DNA of 64,000 nt from assembly GCA_001683825.1 (NCBI GenBank), contig LXTR01000089.1, forward strand, positions 62,001 through 126,000, written 5' to 3'. The DNA is from Flavobacteriaceae bacterium CP2B. Lineage in GTDB: Bacteria; Bacteroidota; Bacteroidia; Flavobacteriales; Flavobacteriaceae. The notes under the pieces were generated by a model, which had not been told where the DNA came from, ran no database searches, and saw only the letters and a program-made list of their open reading frames with translations. Numbering within the stretch: the first letter of the stretch is position 1; every line of letters starts with the position of its first letter. This document shows, piece by piece, positions 53,423 through 63,595 of the stretch. The position numbers were made by a program, and so were the translations under genes.

Positions 53423-54286
53423 TTAGCCGAGGTACGTCTTCAAAATTTTGCTTCTGGAGGTATGCTTTAAGCGCCTGATCGCTTTTTCCTTGATTTGCCG
53501 AACCCGCTCCCTGGTAAGGTCAAAAGTTTCCCCGATTTCTTCCAGGGTCATGGAATGCTGCCCGGCGAGGCCAAAATACAGGCGAATGACATCGGCTTCC
53601 CTGGGGGTCAGGGTTTCCAGCGCCCTTTCAATTTCGGTGCGCAATGATTCGTGCAATAGTTCCTTGTCTGGATTGGGCGATTCCCCGCTTCTCAGCACAT
53701 CGTACAGGTTGGAATCTTCCCCGTCTATCAAGGGGGCATCCATAGATACGTGGCGACCGGAGTTTTTCAGGGATTGTTTCACATCCTCTACGGTCATATC
53801 CAGTTCCTTGGCGATTTCCTCGGCAGAGGGCACACGCTCATGCGCCTGTTCCAGAAATGCAAAGGTTTTATTGATCTTATTGATAGAGCCGATTTTGTTC
53901 AGGGGTAAACGCACAATACGCGACTGCTCGGCAAGGGCCTGCAGTATGGACTGACGTATCCACCAAACGGCATAGGAAATAAATTTGAATCCACGGGTTT
54001 CATCAAAACGTTGTGCCGCTTTGATCAGGCCCAGGTTACCTTCGTTAATCAAATCAGGTAAGGTAAGGCCCTGGTTCTGGTATTGCTTGGCGACGGATAC
54101 CACAAACCTCAGGTTGGCCTTGGTCAATTTTTCTAGGGCAGCCTGGTCACCCGCCTTGATGCGCTGTGCCAATTCAACCTCTTCCTCAGCGGTAATTAAA
54201 TCCACCTTGCCAATCTCCTGCAAGTATTTGTCTAACGACGCGGTCTCCCTGTTGGTTACCTGTTTTGTGATTTTTAATTGTCTCAT
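53423..54286 (-). CDS. rpoD: Primary sigma factor RpoD/SigA
   Basis: A 287-residue primary-type sigma factor. Region 1.2 ([25 protein letters not shown]), region 2 with [27 protein letters not shown] and [28 protein letters not shown] (the -10 recognition and melting part), region 3, and region 4.2 with [28 protein letters not shown]. No large region 1.1 or non-conserved insert is present, so it is about half the length of E. coli RpoD, as is normal for Bacteroidota. It presumably recognises the TTG-N18-TAnnTTTG promoters seen in this window. Confidence 0.93.
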   Translation of the reverse strand: MRQLKITKQVTNRETASLDKYLQEIGKVDLITAEEEVELAQRIKAGDQAALEKLTKANLRFVVSVAKQYQNQGLTLPDLINEGNLGLIKAAQRFDETRGFKFISYAVWWIRQSILQALAEQSRIVRLPLNKIGSINKINKTFAFLEQAHERVPSAEEIAKELDMTVEDVKQSLKNSGRHVSMDAPLIDGEDSNLYDVLRSGESPNPDKELLHESLRTEIERALETLTPREADVIRLYFGLAGQHSMTLEEIGETFDLTRERVRQIKEKAIRRLKHTSRSKILKTYLG

Positions 54287-54404
54287 CTACTGTCTTTCTT
54301 ACTATTTAGGTCCTTTAAGCATGGACTGCATATACTTATACGTAAAAAAAGAGGAAATGTTACAACGAGGTTAGCAAATTTTAACATTTAGGTTAAAAAA
54401 CATG

Positions 54405-54431
54405 AAAAACCCCCTGTAAGGAGGGGGTTTT
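54405..54431 (-). terminator. Terminator of the rpsO-pnp unit
   Basis: AAAAACCCCC paired with GGGGGTTTT around TGTAAGGA; read on the minus strand it ends in a T-run, 25 bp after the pnp stop. Confidence 0.75.
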
Positions 54432-54455
54432 GTAGTTACAAGAATGGCTAAGTGC

Positions 54456-56684
54456 CTAATCCCGGCGCTCCCTTTGCGGAAAACGCCTTTTGTCACCGCG
54501 ATCCCGGTCCCTGCCGCGGTCGCCTCCCCTTTCATTTCTTGGGGGTCGTTCCTTATAGCCTTCCGGTTTTGGAATAAGGGCCTTTCTTGACACCTTATCC
54601 TTACGGGTCCTTGGGTCAATACCAAGATACTTCACATCCAGTACGTCTCCCATATTCACCACATCGGTCACCTTGTCGGTCCGTTCCCAGGCCAGCTCAG
54701 ATACGTGGAGCAGCACTTCATTGCCCGGGGCATCTAAATACTCCACTACGGCGCCAAAATCGAGGATTTTGATCACTTTCACTTCGTAGATGCTGCCGGT
54801 TTCGGGCTTAAAGGTGATGGAATCTATTTTAGCGAGTACCTTGTCAATTCCTTCCTGGTCGGTTCCCAGGATTTCCACGTGGCCTTCGCCTGTTACGGGA
54901 TCTTCATTGATAACAATGGTAGTTTTGGTCTCTTTTTGGAGTTCCTGGATCACTTTGCCTCCAGGCCCGATAAGCGCTCCGATATATTCATTGGGGATAA
55001 CGGTAGTTACCATTTTAGGGGCATGGGGCTTCACATCTGCACGGGGGCTTTCAATGGCCTCGGTAAGTTTGCCCAGTATATGCAGGCGACCGGCCCTGGC
55101 TTGTTTCAGCGCCTTGACCAGGATCTCGTAAGAGAGCCCTTTCACCTTGATATCCATCTGGCAAGCCGTGATGCCATCTTCGGTACCGGTTACTTTAAAA
55201 TCCATGTCACCCAGGTGGTCTTCATCCCCCAGGATGTCTGACAATACCGCATATTTGCCTGTATCGGCCTCGGAAATCAGTCCCATGGCAATTCCGGAAA
55301 CGGCTTTCTTTACCTGAATACCGGCATCCATAAGGGCCATGGTTCCCGCACATACAGTTGCCATAGAGGAAGATCCGTTACTTTCAAGGACCTCAGATAC
55401 CACACGAACCGTGTACGGGCAATCTGCGGGGATCATCCCTTTAAGGGCCCTTTGAGCCAGGTTCCCGTGCCCGATCTCCCTGCGCGAAGTACCACGGATG
55501 GGCCGTGCTTCACCCGTAGAGAACGGTGGAAAATTGTAGTGCAGGTAAAATGTCTCTTCTCCCTCGTAAGAAGGCATGTCAATCTGGTTGGCTTCCCTGG
55601 AGGTACCCAGGGTAACCGTGGCCAGGGCCTGTGTTTCCCCCCTCGTAAAAATGGCGGAGCCATGGGTTGAAGGCAGGTAATCTACCTCGCACCAAATGGG
55701 GCGGATTTCATCGGTTTTACGACCGTCAAGCCGTAATCCTTCATTCAGGGTAAGGTCGCGTACAGCGGCTTTCTCTGCCTTGTAATAGTATTTGGAGATC
55801 ATTCCGCCGAGGGTTTCCTGCTCTTCTTCAGAGAAGGAGGCTTTTATTTCCTCTTTTAGTTCAGAAAAAGCGTTGCTGCGTTCTTTCTTGGAAGAGGCAT
55901 TCCTGGCGATGGCATAGACTTTGTCATAGGCCATCTTGTGTACTTTTTGTTCCAGGGCTTCATCCTCTGCGTCCTGCTCGTACTCCCGTACTTCTTTCTT
56001 TCCAACGGCCTCGGCCAGGCGAACCTGTGCGGCTACCTGAGCCTTGATGGCTTCGTGAGCAAATTTGATGGCTTCCACCATCTCTTCTTCCGAAATTTCG
56101 CCCATTTCCCCTTCTACCATCATCACAGAATCGGCAGAAGCCCCAATAATCATATCGATATCCGAAGTTTCCAGCTGCGCACGGGTCGGGTTGATGATCA
56201 ATTGCCCGTCTACACGTCCGACGCGGACTTCGGAAATGGGGCATTCAAACGGAAAATCAGAAAGTTGGATAGCGGCTGACGCGGCCAGTCCGGCCATGGC
56301 ATCGGGCATTACGTCTTCATCATGCGACATCAGCTGGATCATCACCTGCGTTTCCGCGTGATAATCTTTGGGGAACAAGGGCCTAAGAACCCGGTCCACC
56401 AAACGCATGGTTAGCACTTCTCCGTCACTAGGGCGGGCTTCCCTTTTAAAGAATCCGCCGGGATAGCGCCCGGAAGCGGCAAATTTTTCACGGTAATCCA
56501 CGGTTAGTGGCAGAAAATCCACATCGCTGGCTTCATAATTGGAAACCACGGTACATAGCAACATGCATTTCCCGGACTGTACTACGACAGAACCATGGGC
56601 CTGTTTGGCCAGTTTTCCGGTTTCGATAGAAATCGTCCTACCGTCACCAAGGTCAATGACCTCTTTAAATGTCTTTGGAATCAT
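54456..56684 (-). CDS. pnp: Polyribonucleotide nucleotidyltransferase (PNPase)
   Basis: A 742-residue 3'-5' phosphorolytic exoribonuclease. Order of domains: RNase PH-like 1 (from about 10 to 210), a helical linker, RNase PH-like 2 with the catalytic [19 protein letters not shown] and [16 protein letters not shown] motifs, a KH domain ([16 protein letters not shown]) and an S1 domain ([21 protein letters not shown]). The C-terminus has an unusual RG- and RD-rich tail of about 30 residues. It is 205 bp downstream of rpsO, the classical arrangement. Confidence 0.96.
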   Translation of the reverse strand: MIPKTFKEVIDLGDGRTISIETGKLAKQAHGSVVVQSGKCMLLCTVVSNYEASDVDFLPLTVDYREKFAASGRYPGGFFKREARPSDGEVLTMRLVDRVLRPLFPKDYHAETQVMIQLMSHDEDVMPDAMAGLAASAAIQLSDFPFECPISEVRVGRVDGQLIINPTRAQLETSDIDMIIGASADSVMMVEGEMGEISEEEMVEAIKFAHEAIKAQVAAQVRLAEAVGKKEVREYEQDAEDEALEQKVHKMAYDKVYAIARNASSKKERSNAFSELKEEIKASFSEEEQETLGGMISKYYYKAEKAAVRDLTLNEGLRLDGRKTDEIRPIWCEVDYLPSTHGSAIFTRGETQALATVTLGTSREANQIDMPSYEGEETFYLHYNFPPFSTGEARPIRGTSRREIGHGNLAQRALKGMIPADCPYTVRVVSEVLESNGSSSMATVCAGTMALMDAGIQVKKAVSGIAMGLISEADTGKYAVLSDILGDEDHLGDMDFKVTGTEDGITACQMDIKVKGLSYEILVKALKQARAGRLHILGKLTEAIESPRADVKPHAPKMVTTVIPNEYIGALIGPGGKVIQELQKETKTTIVINEDPVTGEGHVEILGTDQEGIDKVLAKIDSITFKPETGSIYEVKVIKILDFGAVVEYLDAPGNEVLLHVSELAWERTDKVTDVVNMGDVLDVKYLGIDPRTRKDKVSRKALIPKPEGYKERPPRNERGGDRGRDRDRGDKRRFPQRERRD

Positions 56685-56850
56685 AAAATTTCATTAGTTC
56701 CTGAAAAAAAGAGTCTCAGGATTGTTAAACAATGGTCTACCGTCTTACCGGACGGACAGGGTTGTGTTGTTGTGTGTTGTCGACCAATGAAAAACCAGGT
56801 GTAGCTTTTTGTATGTGTCCCGTTTGTACTACGGGGCTTGGCAATTTATA

Positions 56851-56874
56851 AAAAAGGGGAAGCCATGCTTCCCC
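56851..56874 (-). terminator. Terminator-like hairpin after rpsO
   Basis: Stem GGGGAAGC/GCTTCCCC with a CAT loop, followed on the minus strand by TTTTTT. It lies 14 bp after the rpsO stop and may attenuate, rather than block, read-through into pnp. The rest of the rpsO-pnp gap holds nothing further I can name. Confidence 0.75.
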
Positions 56875-56888
56875 TGATTCGTTTGTGC

Positions 56889-57158
56889 TTATTTCCTAAT
56901 GTTCAGTTCTTTGATAAGGGTACGGTACTTCTCAATATCCTTGCGCTTCAGGTAATCGAGAAGGCTCCTGCGCTGTCCCACCAATTTCACCAGGGAACGT
57001 TCGGTATTAAAATCTTTGGGGTTCTTCCTCAAATGCCCGGTCAGGTGGTTGATCCGGTGCGTGAACAAGGCGATTTGCCCCTCCGTTGACCCGGTGTTTG
57101 ACTCGGATCCGCCGTATTGCTTGAAAATACTGGCTTTTACTTCTTTTGTTAAATACAT
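56889..57158 (-). CDS. rpsO: Ribosomal protein S15
   Basis: An 89-residue protein of the 30S subunit that binds the three-way junction of the 16S rRNA central domain. The whole length matches S15: KASIFKQYGGSESNTGSTEGQIALFTHRINHLTGHLRKNPKDFNTERSLVKLVGQRRSLLDYLKR in outline (split motifs, not a single run of interest). It is followed by pnp. Confidence 0.97.
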   Translation of the reverse strand: MYLTKEVKASIFKQYGGSESNTGSTEGQIALFTHRINHLTGHLRKNPKDFNTERSLVKLVGQRRSLLDYLKRKDIEKYRTLIKELNIRK

Positions 57159-57212
57159 TCCAATATTATTTTAAATGATTTTTATGTATCTGACTGATTT
57201 TCAATCAGGCTG

Positions 57213-57220
57213 CAAAGATA
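57213..57220 (-). promoter_or_regulatory. -7 element of rpsO
   Basis: TATCTTTG on the minus strand, 54 bp before the rpsO start. The leader would then begin with a 6-bp hairpin (CTGATT/AATCAG, 57194-57208). Confidence 0.5.
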
Positions 57221-57324
57221 GGAATATTTTTAGAATGGGCGTTGGGCTTCCCCAATTTTATACGCTTCTTTAAACCTTTTGCGTCCTGGGCCATCCTATT
57301 CTTAAATGTTAAAAAATTGTTATT

Positions 57325-58185
57325 ATGAAAAATTGCCCCAAAAATTTGATGACAACCGGGATCGCCCTGGTGGCCATATTGGCCCTGGCGTCCTGTAGCA
57401 CGGATGAAACGCCTGAAAACCAGGTACAAGAGTCCTTTGACGTGGCCGAACTGCAGGCCAGCGATGAAACAGAACTGATTTCGGAGGAAATATTGAACAT
57501 TTCCGAGGATGTGTATGCCACGCATGAGATCAGTGCTACTTCCAAGACTGTTTATTCTTCGGATTACCTGCCGGAATGCGTGACAATCACCACGGTGGTG
57601 ACCGATACGAGCGTGGAAAAAACGATCGATTTCGGAAGCGGCTGTGAACTGCCCAATGGGAATACCCTCAGCGGGATAATTTTCCTGTCCTATGAGAAAG
57701 ACATGGAAATGGCATCAAAAACACTCAGCATTTTCCTCACGGACTTTACCTTTAATGGCGTGGCCGTAGCGGGGACTGCAACCCTGGCGCGCCAACGTTC
57801 CAACGAGCAGGGGAACCCGCAATCTGATGCCATAGCCGAATTTAGTGCGACCTGGCCCGAAGGCGGCACCGCCACTTTTTCGGGAAACCGCACCCGTGAA
57901 TGGGTCGAAGGCTACGGCTCCGGGTTCTGGGCAGATAATGTATTCCTCATTACCGGGCAGGGCACCTTTACCAACCGTTTGGGCAATGTTTACCGCAAAG
58001 AGGTAAAGGTTGCCCTTCGTAGGGAATTGGCCTGCCGCTTTTTGGTCAGTGGCGTTTTGGCGTTCTCGAGAAACGAAGCCACCGCCTCCCTGGATTTCGG
58101 GGATGGCCGTTGCGATGCCAAAGGCTTGCTCACTTACCCGGACGGGCATACCGAGGAGGTTTTCCTCCGGCGTTTCAGGCCGTAA
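57325..58185 (+). CDS. Hypothetical lipoprotein
   Basis: A 286-residue predicted lipoprotein: hydrophobic leader GIALVAILALASC with lipidated Cys24, then an acidic low-complexity spacer (TDETPENQVQESFDVAEL) and a beta-rich body of about 200 residues with four cysteines that could pair (CVTIT, CELPNG, CRFLV, CDAKG). I do not recognise a named family. Similar lipoproteins of unknown role are frequent in Flavobacteriaceae. Transcribed alone and closed by a bidirectional terminator. Confidence 0.78.
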   Translation: MKNCPKNLMTTGIALVAILALASCSTDETPENQVQESFDVAELQASDETELISEEILNISEDVYATHEISATSKTVYSSDYLPECVTITTVVTDTSVEKTIDFGSGCELPNGNTLSGIIFLSYEKDMEMASKTLSIFLTDFTFNGVAVAGTATLARQRSNEQGNPQSDAIAEFSATWPEGGTATFSGNRTREWVEGYGSGFWADNVFLITGQGTFTNRLGNVYRKEVKVALRRELACRFLVSGVLAFSRNEATASLDFGDGRCDAKGLLTYPDGHTEEVFLRRFRP

Positions 58186-58211
58186 AAAACCAAAAATTGC
58201 TATGAAAAAAG

Positions 58212-58240
58212 AATCCCGGGGATGTGCCCGGGATTTTTTT
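58212..58240. terminator. Bidirectional terminator between the lipoprotein gene and accD
   Basis: Stem AATCCCGGG/CCCGGGATT with loop GATGTG, flanked by a T-run on the plus side and an A-run on the other. Confidence 0.85.
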
Positions 58241-59099
58241 ATGTTCGGATAGGATTGTTTTCAATCAGATCAATATACTGGTTGATCTTCTTCTTGAGGT
58301 CTCTCCGGTGTACAATAAAATCGAGGAATCCATGTTCCAGGACAAATTCGGCTGTCTGGAACCCTTCGGGCAACTCCTTGCCCGTGGCCTCCTTGACCAC
58401 CCTGGGCCCGGCAAAACCTATCAGCGCCCCCGGCTCAGAGATATTTATGTCTCCCAACATGGCATAGGAAGCCGTAGTTCCTCCGGTAGTAGGATCTGTA
58501 CATAAAGAGATATAAGGAATCCTGGCTTCGGCGAGCTGGGCCAGCTTGGCCGAGGTTTTTGCAAGCTGCATGAGGGAGAGGGCCGCTTCCATCATTCGGG
58601 CTCCGCCTGACTTCGAGATCATCAGGAACGGGGTCTTCTTTTTAATGGAATAGTCAATGGCCCGGGCAATTTTTTCCCCTACAACGCTCCCCATCGAACC
58701 GCCGATAAAGCTGAAATCCATGCAGGCGACGACCAGATCTTTTCCTATGGACTTCCCTACCGCTGTCCGAACCGCGTCATTCAACCCGGTTTTGGCCTGG
58801 GCCGCCTTCAGGCGGTCCGTATATTTCTTGGTGTCCTCAAATTTAAGGGGGTCCCTGGAGGTGAGTTTGGGATCCAGTTCCTTAAACTTGTTGTCGTCAA
58901 AAAGGATCTCAAAGTACTCTTTACTCCCAATACGCACATGGTAGTCATCTTCCGGGCTGACATAGTAGTTTTTGGCCAGTTCTTCGGATTCGACAATCTT
59001 ACCGGTGGGCGATTTGTACCAAAGGCCTTTGGGGGTATCCTTCTTTTGCTCTGTTGCAGTCTGTATTCCTTTTTCCTTTCTTTTAAACCATGCCGTCAT
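58239..59099 (-). CDS. accD: Acetyl-CoA carboxylase carboxyltransferase subunit beta, zinc-ribbon lost
   Basis: A 286-residue crotonase-fold subunit that, with AccA, transfers CO2 from carboxybiotin to acetyl-CoA for fatty acid synthesis. The core is complete: [23 protein letters not shown] and [13 protein letters not shown]. The N-terminal zinc ribbon of E. coli AccD (CPSC and CPKC) is replaced by KSPTG and VSPEDD, so all four metal-binding cysteines are gone while the surrounding pattern is kept. It lies 29 bp after fbaA on the same strand and is probably co-transcribed with it. Confidence 0.93.
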   Translation of the reverse strand: MTAWFKRKEKGIQTATEQKKDTPKGLWYKSPTGKIVESEELAKNYYVSPEDDYHVRIGSKEYFEILFDDNKFKELDPKLTSRDPLKFEDTKKYTDRLKAAQAKTGLNDAVRTAVGKSIGKDLVVACMDFSFIGGSMGSVVGEKIARAIDYSIKKKTPFLMISKSGGARMMEAALSLMQLAKTSAKLAQLAEARIPYISLCTDPTTGGTTASYAMLGDINISEPGALIGFAGPRVVKEATGKELPEGFQTAEFVLEHGFLDFIVHRRDLKKKINQYIDLIENNPIRT

Positions 59100-59128
59100 A
59101 GGGAACTCATTTTAACATTCAGCTTATC

Positions 59129-60196
59129 TTACAGCGTATTCACGTTGTTCAGGTCCTCAAAAGCCTTCTTCAGGCGGGCGACAAAGGTATTCTCACCTTC
59201 ACGAAGCCATATCCTTGGATCGTAATACTTCTTGTTGGGTTGGTCTGCCCCCTCGGGGTTTCCGATTTGTGCCTTCAAATAATCGGCTTTGGAACCAAAG
59301 TAATCCCGTACGCCGGCCATAAAGGCGTATTGCATATCTGTGTCGATATTCATTTTGATGACGCCATAGCCAATCGCTTCCCTGATCTCTTCGAGGGTGG
59401 ATCCTGACCCACCGTGGAAGACAAAATCTATATGGTTGGCCCCCACCTTATAGTGTTCACTGATATAGGTCTGGGAATTCCTAAGGATTTTGGGGGTTAG
59501 TTTGACATTTCCAGGTTTGTAGACCCCGTGTACATTCCCAAAGGCTGCCGCCACGGTAAAGCGGTGGCTCACCTTAGAGAGTTCCTCGAATGCATAGGCC
59601 ACTTCCTCAGGTTGGGTATAGAGCTTGGAATCGTCCACATCCGTATTGTCCACCCCGTCTTCTTCCCCCCCGGTGATCCCGAGTTCTATTTCAAGGGTCA
59701 TATTCATTTTGCTCATCCTGGCCAGGTATTCCTTGCAGATGGCGATATTTTCTTCCAATGGTTCCTCAGACAGGTCGATCATATGGGAACTGAAGAGTGA
59801 TTTCCCTGTTGCTTTGAAATGCGCCTCACTGGCTTCCAACAGCCCGTCTATCCAGGGCAGTAACTTTTTGGCGCAGTGGTCTGTGTGGAGGATCACCGTG
59901 GCCCCGTAGGCCTCGGCCAGCTCATGCACATGTTTGGCTCCGGCAATGGCTCCTTTGATTGCAGCCTGTTGCCCCTCATTGGACAAACCTTTTCCGGCAT
60001 TGAACTGAGCACCACCGTTGGAAAACTGAATAATTACCGGGGCCTTGAGGCTGGCAGCCGTTTCGAGTACCCCGTTGATGGAGTTGGAACCTATGACATT
60101 GACCGCAGGGAGTGCGAAACCTTTCTCCTTGGCATATCGAAATATTTCCTGTACCTCGTCACCTGTCGCAACCCCTGGTTTTATTGAATGACTCAT
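59129..60196 (-). CDS. fbaA: Class II fructose-bisphosphate aldolase
   Basis: A 355-residue zinc-dependent aldolase of the FbaA (type A) kind, cleaving fructose 1,6-bisphosphate in glycolysis. VILHTDHCAKKLLPW holds the catalytic Asp and a zinc His; ELGITGGEEDGVDN carries the active-site Glu region; FGNVHGVYKPGNV and FVFHGGSGS hold further zinc and phosphate contacts. The length equals E. coli FbaA. First gene of the fbaA-accD pair. Confidence 0.96.
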   Translation of the reverse strand: MSHSIKPGVATGDEVQEIFRYAKEKGFALPAVNVIGSNSINGVLETAASLKAPVIIQFSNGGAQFNAGKGLSNEGQQAAIKGAIAGAKHVHELAEAYGATVILHTDHCAKKLLPWIDGLLEASEAHFKATGKSLFSSHMIDLSEEPLEENIAICKEYLARMSKMNMTLEIELGITGGEEDGVDNTDVDDSKLYTQPEEVAYAFEELSKVSHRFTVAAAFGNVHGVYKPGNVKLTPKILRNSQTYISEHYKVGANHIDFVFHGGSGSTLEEIREAIGYGVIKMNIDTDMQYAFMAGVRDYFGSKADYLKAQIGNPEGADQPNKKYYDPRIWLREGENTFVARLKKAFEDLNNVNTL

Positions 60197-60231
60197 TCTT
60201 TTTTCTCTATTTTGTTAGCAATTGAATGGGG

Positions 60232-60239
60232 CAAAAGTA
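60232..60239 (-). promoter_or_regulatory. -7 element of fbaA-accD
   Basis: TACTTTTG on the minus strand, 35 bp before the fbaA start. No TTG at the expected -33 position. Confidence 0.45.
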
Positions 60240-60253
60240 ATAAAATAAATCCC

Positions 60254-62815
60254 TTAAAACGGATAATTGATCCCTATTTGGAATTCCCCATTGGCAAAAT
60301 TATAGTCCCTGAACCATCTTCTGGATAATTCCTCTGCCGGATTGTAGGTTTTAAACCCGTAGTCAACCCTAAAGACAAAATACGTAAAATCATAACGAAG
60401 TCCAAAGCCTGTCCCGAGGGCAATATCCTTCAGGGAGCTAATCCCCTTAAAGGTGGCATCCGGATCATCTACGTTATCCCAGATATTCCAGATGTTGCCG
60501 GCATCGGCAAAAATGGCCCCTTTGATGTCCCCGGCAATTGGGAAGCGGTACTCCAGGTTGAGCGCAATTTTCATATTGGCTTCATTGAAATCGTCGAGCC
60601 CCTGGGTGCGTCCGGGCCCCAGCGAATATGGGTTCCAGGCCCTGTTATCATTGGATCCCCCGGCAAAATAACTCCGTACAAAAGGGATGCTGTTAGAATT
60701 TCCATAGGGCACGGCGATGCCAAAAAAACTGTGGAACGCCAATACATTAGAGCGGGAAATCTCCCAATGATGGATGAAGTCGAATTCGGTTTTTATGTAC
60801 TGGGAGTAGGGGACCCCAAACACCAGCTGCTGCAAATCATCGTTTCTTTCAAACGGGATGATATTGGCGATTCCAGACAGGAGGTTCCCGGCACTTTCCA
60901 GCTTAAGCCGGAACTGGTAAAATTCATTGTCGTTGAGGTCTGCCTTGTTGTTTCGTGTATAGGTGAAGTTACTGGTAAAGATAAGGTTGTTTTCCGTTAG
61001 GCGCAGCCGGCGTTCCTCTATCCGGTTTACTTCTGTGAACTGTGTGTCGGTTGCGGACACCTGTCTGTCCAAAATGGCATTGGTAAACCCGGTGGTTCCC
61101 TCAGGGATGATCAGGTTTAGATCATCCGGGTCATCGGTCTCCTCGTAAAATTCAGCCAGGGCAGGCTCGTTTTCAAAGTCGTCGGCAATAGCATCCAGAC
61201 TGCTGTAACTGCTGGTGTATACATAGTAAAAGCGGGACGGGTTTACATTGCGCACAAACTGGATGTTGAGCAATTCGAGGCTGTTCTTTACAAGGTTCGA
61301 AGGGGTCCAGCTATAACCGTATACCGTATTGAAAGTCTGTTTGTCGAGCCCTATGTTTTGTTGGAAACTGGTCCCGGCAGAAAGCCGTGTCTGAGGAAGC
61401 ATATAGTAGGGGATAATCTTTTTGGTGCTTACCAGGGGAAACCAAATCCGCGGGAAGATCAGGTTGATGTCGCCCCCGATTTCAGAAAAGAAATCCTCGG
61501 TCAGGGATTGATCGCTCAGCAACCCGAAAGTCCCCCTGGCCGAAAGGCTCAGGGTCTCGGCCCCCCCGAAAACATTCCGGGTGATGAGTGACGTGCTAAA
61601 TCCAATGCCCAGTTGCTGTATGTTGGAATGGGTAATGTCCAGGTCCATCCCCAGGGAAAATTTGGGGCGGGCAGAAAGATAAATATTGGAAATAAGCCTG
61701 GTTCGTGTGCTGTCTTGTATGAATTCTATATTGGGGTACTTAAAAGTATTGAGGTTCGTAATTTGCCGGTACGTCCTAAGCCGGTCAATATCCCTGTAAA
61801 TACTGTCTTTTGCCAGGAAAATAGCATCTGTCAGTGCTTTTGGTTTATACCGCAGTTTGTCCTTATAATAGATGGTGTAGGTTTCATAGTCCGTGGACTG
61901 CAGGTTGGAAATGTTGTCCTGAAAAGTGTAATCGGCAAAAATGTTTACCTTTTCAAAACGGTGCACCTTGTATTCCGTTCCATTGGCCAGGGTGTCCCCG
62001 CGCCGTCGGAGGTTTTCAATATTGAGTTCCACTTCCATACGGGTATCTTCATTGGCCCGGGTGGTATCCCTCACAATGTCGTAGGTGATAGAACTTTCCT
62101 GGAAATCGAAGACCCCGGAATTCCTGAATAGTTGGGTAAGCCGTTCCCGCTCCATGTTGAAGTCTTCCAGATCAAATTGGTTCCCCTCTTTGATCAGCGA
62201 TGCTGCCCGGTGCAACCTGTAGATGGAATCAATGGCCACCGAAGCGATATCGCTCGACAAGGAATCGATTATATAGGGGCTTCCAAGGTCTATTAGGTAT
62301 GCCAGGGCGGCTCTTTGCCTTTTCCGGGAAGGGACCACCTCATAAGAAGCGCTATTGTTAAAATAGCCCTTGCTTCCGTAATAGGCGGTTAAGCGTTGGA
62401 GGGTTTTTTTAGCTTTGCTCGTATCTATGGTAACCGGGGCTTCCCCTATATTCTTTAGCCATTCACTATATCCTTTCACCAAAAAGGACTCCCCCAGCCG
62501 TGCTACCTGTTTGCGCGATAGCAGGTTGGCCAACCGCTGCTCCCTTTTTTCCTTCCGGTGCAACCAGGCCTGATAGGTAGAATCCGGATGTGGCTTGGCA
62601 AGGTTATACAGGTTGAGCCTTAGGGGGTAGCCTAATAATGTACTGTTGGGTTCCTGTACGATAAGGCTCTCAATATCCTCATCCACCACTTTTTCCCCGT
62701 CGGCCAGGATGGTATTTTTGGTCAGTAGTAGTTCGTCTTCATCAACCCTCTTTAGCGTATTGCATGAAGCAATGGTGGCCGCAACTAAGAATAAACCTAT
62801 TTTTGCATAGCTCAT
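60254..62815 (-). CDS. BamA/TamA-family outer-membrane lipoprotein
   Basis: An 853-residue protein with a lipoprotein leader (MSYAKIGLFLVAATIASC, Cys18), several POTRA-like modules (about 30-400) and a C-terminal Omp85 barrel (about 430-853) ending GEFQIGINYPF with a terminal Phe. This lipidated Omp85 form is typical of Bacteroidota. It is not the main BamA by position; it may assemble or secrete a subset of surface proteins. I chose the start at 62815 because a TATTTTTG -7-like element at 62846-62853 leaves too little room for the in-frame Met at 62839. Divergent from trmH. Confidence 0.87.
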   Translation of the reverse strand: MSYAKIGLFLVAATIASCNTLKRVDEDELLLTKNTILADGEKVVDEDIESLIVQEPNSTLLGYPLRLNLYNLAKPHPDSTYQAWLHRKEKREQRLANLLSRKQVARLGESFLVKGYSEWLKNIGEAPVTIDTSKAKKTLQRLTAYYGSKGYFNNSASYEVVPSRKRQRAALAYLIDLGSPYIIDSLSSDIASVAIDSIYRLHRAASLIKEGNQFDLEDFNMERERLTQLFRNSGVFDFQESSITYDIVRDTTRANEDTRMEVELNIENLRRRGDTLANGTEYKVHRFEKVNIFADYTFQDNISNLQSTDYETYTIYYKDKLRYKPKALTDAIFLAKDSIYRDIDRLRTYRQITNLNTFKYPNIEFIQDSTRTRLISNIYLSARPKFSLGMDLDITHSNIQQLGIGFSTSLITRNVFGGAETLSLSARGTFGLLSDQSLTEDFFSEIGGDINLIFPRIWFPLVSTKKIIPYYMLPQTRLSAGTSFQQNIGLDKQTFNTVYGYSWTPSNLVKNSLELLNIQFVRNVNPSRFYYVYTSSYSSLDAIADDFENEPALAEFYEETDDPDDLNLIIPEGTTGFTNAILDRQVSATDTQFTEVNRIEERRLRLTENNLIFTSNFTYTRNNKADLNDNEFYQFRLKLESAGNLLSGIANIIPFERNDDLQQLVFGVPYSQYIKTEFDFIHHWEISRSNVLAFHSFFGIAVPYGNSNSIPFVRSYFAGGSNDNRAWNPYSLGPGRTQGLDDFNEANMKIALNLEYRFPIAGDIKGAIFADAGNIWNIWDNVDDPDATFKGISSLKDIALGTGFGLRYDFTYFVFRVDYGFKTYNPAEELSRRWFRDYNFANGEFQIGINYPF

Positions 62816-62863
62816 TTTAAAACACCAAGGGGTCTTCATAGAAGCCAAAAATACATTATTTGA

Positions 62864-63595
62864 ATGGTTGTGAAAAGTGAAATAAAGCTTATAAAAAGCC
62901 TGCAGCAAAAAAAATACCGTACGCAGAACGGGCTCTTTGTGGCCGAAGGAGTCAAAACCGTAACGGAGCTGCTGGGGTCGCGCTTTAGCGTCCATAAAAT
63001 ATACAGCACCGAGGTTGAACTGCTCGAGGGGGTGGTAGGGGAAAGGGCCCTGGTATCCCCGGCGGAGTTGCGAAAAATGAGCGGATTGCAAACACCCAAC
63101 AAAATCCTTGGGGTTTTTCATATGCCCGAACCGGTCCCCTTGGACTTTAAAGACTGGATACTGCTGCTGGATGCCGTACAGGACCCCGGGAACCTGGGGA
63201 CCATTATCCGGTTGTGCGACTGGTTTGGGATAAGGCACCTGGCCTGCTCTCCGGATACCGTAGATTGTTTCAATCCCAAGGTGTTGCAGGCCACCATGGG
63301 ATCCATAGCCAGGGTAAACCTGGTGTATACCCCTTTGGAAAACCTGTTGAAGGAAACCTCCCTGCCCGTCTATGGGGCCTATATGGAGGGCACGCCGGTG
63401 TATGATGAAACCCTGCCTGCCTGTGGTTTGCTGGTGATGGGGAACGAAGCCCATGGGATATCAACAGGTATTGGCCGGCAAGTAGGGCAGAAAATCAGTA
63501 TCCCGCAATATGGTACGCCCAGTGCAGAGAGCCTGAACGTGGCCATGGCCACAGCCATCCTGTTGAATGAGATCCGCCGTCCTACTCGAAAGTGA
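62864..63595 (+). CDS. TrmH-family (SpoU) RNA 2'-O-methyltransferase
   Basis: A 243-residue SPOUT methyltransferase. N-terminal substrate-binding domain (KSLQQKKYRTQNGLFVAEGVKTV), then the knotted SAM-binding domain with motif I DAVQDPGNLGTIIRLCDWFG, motif II LVMGNEAHGIS and motif III SIPQYGTPSAESLNVAMATAIL. It methylates ribose in rRNA or tRNA; target nucleoside unknown. Its end overlaps the convergent sprT-like gene by 14 bases. Confidence 0.92.
   Translation: MVVKSEIKLIKSLQQKKYRTQNGLFVAEGVKTVTELLGSRFSVHKIYSTEVELLEGVVGERALVSPAELRKMSGLQTPNKILGVFHMPEPVPLDFKDWILLLDAVQDPGNLGTIIRLCDWFGIRHLACSPDTVDCFNPKVLQATMGSIARVNLVYTPLENLLKETSLPVYGAYMEGTPVYDETLPACGLLVMGNEAHGISTGIGRQVGQKISIPQYGTPSAESLNVAMATAILLNEIRRPTRK

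Noticed and set aside
62816-63454. N-terminal extension of the BamA/TamA-like protein
   Set aside because: It lies antisense to trmH; the lipoprotein leader at 62815 gives a clear true start.
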